In this document: one piece after another, positions 59,154 through 64,000 of the stretch | Position numbering within the stretch: the stretch's first letter is position 1 | How the letters are laid out: the number at the start of each line of letters is the position of its first letter | Source of the DNA: Coriaria nepalensis | Lineage: Eukaryota; Streptophyta; Magnoliopsida; Cucurbitales; Coriariaceae | Assembly: GCA_027186245.1 (NCBI GenBank) | Contig: CP114484.1 | Coordinates: 13,712,001 to 13,776,000 of the forward strand | DNA: 64,000 nt | Reading direction: 5' to 3' | Notes under the pieces: generated by a model | The model's database searches: none | Told to the model about the DNA's origin: nothing | The model's input: only the letters and a program-made list of their open reading frames with translations | Program-made: the position numbers and the translations under genes

Positions 59154-60297
59154 ATGGATGATGGTGGGAATCGTGAAAATGGAAGGCACAAAGCAGATCA
59201 ATATAAATCAGCCCAGAGTCAGGTACCTAGGGCAATATCCCACTGCAGATTACTGTAGACAAATTCTTTAGTAAAATACATAGCTGTACTCAGTTTCCAC
59301 ACAAAAATTTCTCTGTCCAATGATGCCTATGTAAATGCTGTTTTTGTAGTGGTTGATGCATCAGCCATCGATGAAGCAGATAATGGCTATTATGGCCGAA
59401 AGAGATGCAGCCATACAGGAAAGAAATCTGGCCCTTTCTGAGAAAAAGGCAGCCCTTACAGAGAGGGACATGGCAATCCTTCAGCGAGATGCAGCAATTG
59501 CAGAAAGGAATAATGCCATAATGGAACGAGACAGTGCCATTGCTACTCTCCAGTACCGCGAAAACTCGTTACCAAGTGGTAATATGTCATCTTGCCCACC
59601 GGGTTGCCAAATTGCCCGTGGGGTGAAGCATATGCACCACCATCACCAGCAACATGGTCACCATTTACCCCACTTAAACGAATCCACTAACAGTACAAGG
59701 GAAATGCACCCAAATGATGACATCCCTATATCACCTATTGCTTCTGAGACAGTAAAATCAAGGAGGGGAAAGCGAAGTAAAGAAGCCAAAGGAATATCAC
59801 CAAATAAAAAGGTATCCACACCTCGGAGGAAGGTTAAGATGGAGGGAGAAGACCTGAACGAGATGATGTTTGGCAAGTCACATGAATGGAGGGGTTCTGT
59901 GCAGGATATTGGAGGTGGGGGTGATGATCTCAACAAACAGTTAGCAGCGTCAAAATCTGATTGGAAGGGGCAAGATTTGGGACTGAACCAGGTGGCATTT
60001 GATGAGTCGACAATGCCAGCACCAGTATGTTCTTGCACTGGAATTTTAAGGCAATGCTATAAATGGGGAAATGGAGGGTGGCAGTCTGCTTGCTGTACCA
60101 CCACAATGTCCATGTATCCACTGCCAGCAGTTCCTAATAAACGGCATGCTCGAGTGGGTGGTCGGAAAATGAGTGGAAGTGCTTTTAACAAGCTGATTAG
60201 CCGGCTTGCAGCAGAGGCCCATGATCTGTCAAACCCAGTTGATCTCAAGGATAATTGGGCAAAGCATGGAACAAACCGTTACATCACAATCAAGTAA
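59154..60297 (+). CDS. BPC6: BARLEY B-RECOMBINANT/BASIC PENTACYSTEINE protein, group II (BPC6 type)
   Basis: Two coding exons (59154-59222 and 59350-60297) give 338 aa. It matches group II BPCs, which bind GA/CT repeats and recruit Polycomb to homeotic and developmental genes. The N-terminus [20 protein letters not shown] is followed by [20 protein letters not shown] and an Ala-zipper-like coiled coil of repeated AERD/AIMERD units (about residues 40-85). Then come CPPGC, a His-rich stretch and a basic nuclear-localisation region ([12 protein letters not shown]). The C-terminal DNA-binding domain has five cysteines ([11 protein letters not shown] and SACC), the [19 protein letters not shown] segment and the tail [11 protein letters not shown]. 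The intron splits SQ from WL. The coding sequence is intact, and GA tracts that could be its targets lie elsewhere in the window. Confidence 0.97.
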
Positions 60298-62164
60298 AAC
60301 TGTTGAGGAATTCTTTTGGATTTTAACTGGAGTTAAGAGACAAAAATATAGGGAAGCAGCAGGCATTCTTCCAGGAATGAGTTCTCAAAGTCTGTTTCTC
60401 ATCTGGAGTGAAAATAAGGATTAGTTTATTCTCTCTCTCTCTCTTGTTTCTAGTAATTCTCTACCACAATTTTTCGAAATCCAACGTCCAAACCAGGTAG
60501 ATGATGACTGAGTGGAGTCCTTCAATCTTATTCTGTGAACCCACCTATTCTTGTAAACTATAACTTGGATAATTGTGGAGCTATATTGGTCTAAAGCTTT
60601 TCTTGGACTTCTTAAGTGTTTGTTACTTTACCGACCAACGGACAGGAGAACATCTACATAGTACGAAAATGGTGTTTTACCGCTTGCTTGAAAATAGATT
60701 TTGTACTGGGACAAGGATAGGAATAAACGACGTGTAGTTAGAATGGGATAGGAATACTATTTGTTGATGCAAAATTCCGCTTCCGCTGAACCAATCAGTT
60801 CCTGCCAAACAAAAAAGAATACCGTTTGATTGTGTTTCATGATGGAAAAGCCTCAAGCGTAAAAAGGACCACGCAACGCACCGTATTTTTTTTGGGTCAT
60901 TATCTGTGTAACCAGCGGGCCGACAGCGGATGATAATGTTTGGGCCAACCATCAGATGTAAAGACGGTGTCTGAATACATATTGTATATGTAAGTTATGA
61001 AAGAATGAAGTCTACAACATATGCTGTCTGCCCTTACCCCATGTGACACGGGTGCCACGGCAGTAACTGTATTCCCCATAATGGGACCAGAAGGCGGTGG
61101 AATGTAAATGCCAGTTGTGTCTGCATCTAAGAGATGCTTACCTTACTACACTTGCACTATAAGTAGAAGTTGGTTTTCCCTCAAAATGACTCTCTGCAGT
61201 TTGTTCTTAGTGTACATGGAAACTTCTATTTACACCTTAGATATTATATTTCTATACGAGGTTGCTTCATAATCATGATTGGTCTCCTTGTAAAACAAGT
61301 CCGAGAATGATTGAACAGCAGCCATTAGGTTCATGCATCAATTTCTTACAATTTAAATATAAATTAATTTTTACTAGTTTTCATTTATTTTTAACGTTTT
61401 GGACAAAACCATTAGCTATATATATATATGTATACACACCAGGGGCCCCACATTCTGGATTCTTGGCATCTCAGAGATCTCACTTATATCAATTAGGATT
61501 TAGAAGCATTTCTTATATATCATAAACTGTCGTCCACTCTGCCTCCCACGTGGCAGCCAACACCTCCGTTGTCTCCTCCAACGCACCACCGTTTTTTTAA
61601 ATTTCCCGGACCGGACCAAACGAGGCCTCACATGAAAACACACGGATTGAGGTCCCCACCCGCTCCTCCACCGTCACTGTCCATGTATATATGCAGCCAG
61701 CGATTCCTTGACTAGGAATTCTGGCACGGTTATACTCAGATTAACTGTTTGTAAAACCAATGGATCAACAAACCGATAGCCGACACGCGGCAAGCATATC
61801 ACGGATAAGATGTGATGATACCTTTCGTTTTAAAAAAGGCACGATGATACGACTGCTTTTTTCCTCGCTTCCCTCTTCTTCTACAATATTTACAGACACA
61901 GAGAGAAGCGTCGAAAGGCATCGAAGAAGGTGAGTAGGCAATGGACCTAACTGCAATTTAGATACAATTTGGAATTGCGTTTTAGGTCCACGTTTGCTCT
62001 ACCGATTTGGTTTTTTTCCCATTTGAGCTGTCTACATTTCCCAACACCGCACGGCCCCGCACTGATACAGAGAAGAGTGTCGGTGAAGGACTGAGGTCTG
62101 TGTGAGTGAGAGAGAGAGAGAGTAGTAGTAGAAGTAAGAAAGCAGGAGTTTTTAACTTTTAAGA
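60298..62164. other. Intergenic: BPC6 3' flank and IQD promoter/leader
   Basis: About 1.9 kb. The first part is the BPC6 3' UTR, with a CT tract at about 60431-60444. The last part is the IQD gene's promoter and leader, with a GA-repeat run at about 62104-62122. A TATATATATATG run lies at about 61418-61430. No further coding exon or RNA gene was recognised. Confidence 0.55.
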
Positions 62165-64000
62165 ATGGGGAAATCTACTTCCTGCTTCAAAATTATCACT
62201 TGCAGTAGCGACTCAAGGGACGAAGATGATATTGATATCACCGAGGTATCTCACTTGTTCACTTACATTTCTTTCAGTAACGTCCATCTTTGGTTAAGTT
62301 AGGGTTTGATCATGCAATTTGGTTTGCATTGCTTCAATCTTTGTGAGGAAGAATAATTTGAACCTGTAAACCTACTTTCATAGATCACCTCACTCTTATA
62401 TGTCTATTCATTGGAAGAGGAATACTTTCATAGATCCATGAATTCGCAGCTGATAAGCCGCAGGATTCAGTGGAAACGTGTATGGGTCGCTATGAATTTA
62501 AGCACATTTTAATGATATAACTCATACCGATATATTTTTAGACAGGCTTTAGTTAGATCGAAATTGCAAAGATTCCCAATGCGAAATCAATAGGCTCCTG
62601 AAGAATATATCCCAGTAAACTAGATTTTATATTCATGTAGTAGTGACACTACTATCACTAGCATGAGCTGTCAGCTCTTATAATTTTCTGCAATCTGCCA
62701 CTTGTGTTGTTGCTGCATGAATTTACCTCTTAACTGAACATTAATTCAATTTGATTCCAGAGCAAGGGTTCAAGTGACAAACGTGGGTGGAGTTTCCGAA
62801 AGAAGTCGGCAAGACATCGAGTTCTAAGCAACTCAGTGATCAACGAAACTATTTCGGGAAATAAGGAGAACGTTGAGACTGCTAATCTTGTCTTCCAACA
62901 ACCAGACAACTCTACTGTTTTGGAGAAAATCTCCCTGGTGCATTGTACTAGTGACAAACCTCAACTCTCACCTTCTGAGAATCCTAAAATATCTGAAACC
63001 AAGGTTCCTGCTGAAAATGAATGTAAGGTTGATGACGAGTCTGTTGTTATTGTCATCCAGGCTGCTATCAGAGGGATATTGGTAATTTTTCTTCCTTAAA
63101 ATTTATGAGTTGGAGAAATTACAGGTTGCTGGCGCACTTAAGTTCTCGATATATGGAAATTTCTTGACAGGCTCAAAGAGAACTGGTAAAACTTAAGAAT
63201 GTAGTGAAGTTGCAAGCTACTATACGCGGGCACTTGGTTCGGAGACATGCTGTGGGAACCCTGCGATGTATTCAAGCCATTATCAAAATGCAGGCTCTTG
63301 CTCGTGCTCGCCATGCTCGGATATCTATGGAGAGGTCATATAGGGAAAAACTAGATAGGGAGCATGAGAAGGATCGGCCTAGTTCAAAAACCTTGGTAAG
63401 GCAACTTCACTGGATGATGGCGAAGTCTAAATTAACTTTTTTGTTTTCTTATAATAAAGTTTCTTTCACGTTTTTGGTTATATGAAGCAGAAAAAGAGGA
63501 CGCAGAATTGTTGATTCCTTTTGTACCTTATCTACTAACCCTTTTATCAATTTCTTACTTTCAGGAGAAGGAAAAGGTAGTGCAATCCAGTTGTACCGAA
63601 AGGCTACTTAGCAATGGGTTTGCTTGCCAGGTATACTGACGATTTTGCAAATAAAATTGAAAGCTAAGTATTCCATATACATTTATCTCACAAAACTTAT
63701 TTATTTTTCACTTAAAGCTGCTCAAATCTAGAACAAATTTCAAATCTATCAACATCAAGTGCGATCCTTCTAAATCTGACTCTGCTTGGAAATGGTTGGA
63801 GAGATGGATGTCTATCTCATCAGCAAGCATTGTGGAGCCAAAGAAAGCAGATTTCAGCAAAGAGAAAATTGGAGGAGAGAAGGTAGAGAATTGCATATCT
63901 CAAGTAGACACAGAAGTTTCTAGCAAGTCAATGGGTTCAAGGACCATTTCATCCATCATTGGTGAATCAGTTTTGCCAACTGAAAGTGAAGATACCCAGG
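62165..64000 (+). CDS. IQD32: IQ67-domain (IQD31/IQD32-type) calmodulin-binding protein, partial at window end
   Basis: Exons 62165-62245, 62761-63081, 63171-63395, 63565-63630 and 63718 onward (cut at 64000). The N-terminus MGKSTSCFKIITC and the KRGWSFRKKSARHRVLSNSV block are family hallmarks. The IQ67 domain spans exons 2 and 3: VIQAAIRGIL, then AQRELVKLKNVVKLQATIRG, HLVRRHAVGTLRCIQAIIKM and QALARARHAR, giving three IQ motifs with the intron at the usual place between RGIL and AQRE. Exon 5 carries SDSAWKWLERWMS, typical of the IQD28-33 group. These proteins bind calmodulin and microtubules and guide cell shape. The gene is intact as far as visible, and its missing 3' part is beyond the window. 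A GA run lies in the leader, about 45 bases before the ATG. Confidence 0.95.

Overview
The window is nuclear DNA of a flowering plant. Introns are plant-like, intergenic DNA is AT-rich, most genes have clear Arabidopsis counterparts, and the DNA between them holds decayed LINE and Ty1/copia retrotransposons. The B-class MADS-box gene ends in a euAP3-type motif (DLTTYPLLD), which points to a core eudicot. The genus cannot be told from what is visible. Exon borders below were read by hand from reading frame, GT/AG sites and protein-family similarity; UTR ends and polyadenylation sites were not determined.

Layout. (1) 127-1843 (-): WAT1 vacuolar auxin exporter. (2) 1844-7542: gene-free. (3) 7543-8817 (-): SHI/STY-family SRS5-like transcription factor with a CT/GA tract upstream. 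(4) 11.85-17.3 kb: broken LINE on the minus strand, interrupted by a segment with a seven-copy 47-bp minisatellite. (5) 19.05-19.87 kb: relic of a SLAC1-homologue anion channel. (6) 20.53-21.51 kb: deleted copia element. (7) 22288-23482 (+): APETALA3-type gene lacking its usual first intron. (8) 25823-26914 (+): BBX20/21-type double B-box factor. (9) 27.3-31.8 kb: decayed copia with both LTRs. (10) 32004-32618 (-): secreted glycine-rich protein with a Cys-rich tail. (11) 33292-33592 (-): small secreted-peptide precursor, frame broken once, with a CIF-like C-terminus. (12) 34103-36493 (-): EF-hand/TPR protein. (13) 38943-45730 (-): eight-exon LDL3 (SWIRM plus amine oxidase). (14) 46400-48210 (+): TANMEI/DSE1 WD40 pseudogene sharing LDL3's divergent promoter. 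(15) 49639-51297 (+): glyoxal-oxidase-like enzyme. (16) 53075-53675 (-): histone H3.3. (17) 54231-55201 (+): TMEM42/EamA-like membrane protein. (18) 55.35-57.2 kb: copia fragment. (19) 59154-60297 (+): BPC6-type GAGA-binding factor. (20) 62165 to the window end (+): IQD31/32-type calmodulin-binding protein, cut by the edge.

These genes do not form one pathway. Several share a link to auxin, organ identity, light signalling or chromatin: WAT1, SRS5, AP3, BBX21, LDL3, H3.3 and BPC6. WAT1, SRS5, BBX21, the glycine-rich protein, the H3 gene, the glyoxal oxidase and the IQD gene also recall the order of two duplicated segments of Arabidopsis chromosome 1 (around At1g75500-75620 and At1g19790-19900), so the window looks like an expanded ancestral eudicot block with later insertions.

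The most novel items are the CIF-like small peptide gene, the AP3 gene with fused exons 1 and 2, the broken TAN gene sharing a promoter with intact LDL3, and the duplicated splice acceptor and GC-AG intron inside WAT1.
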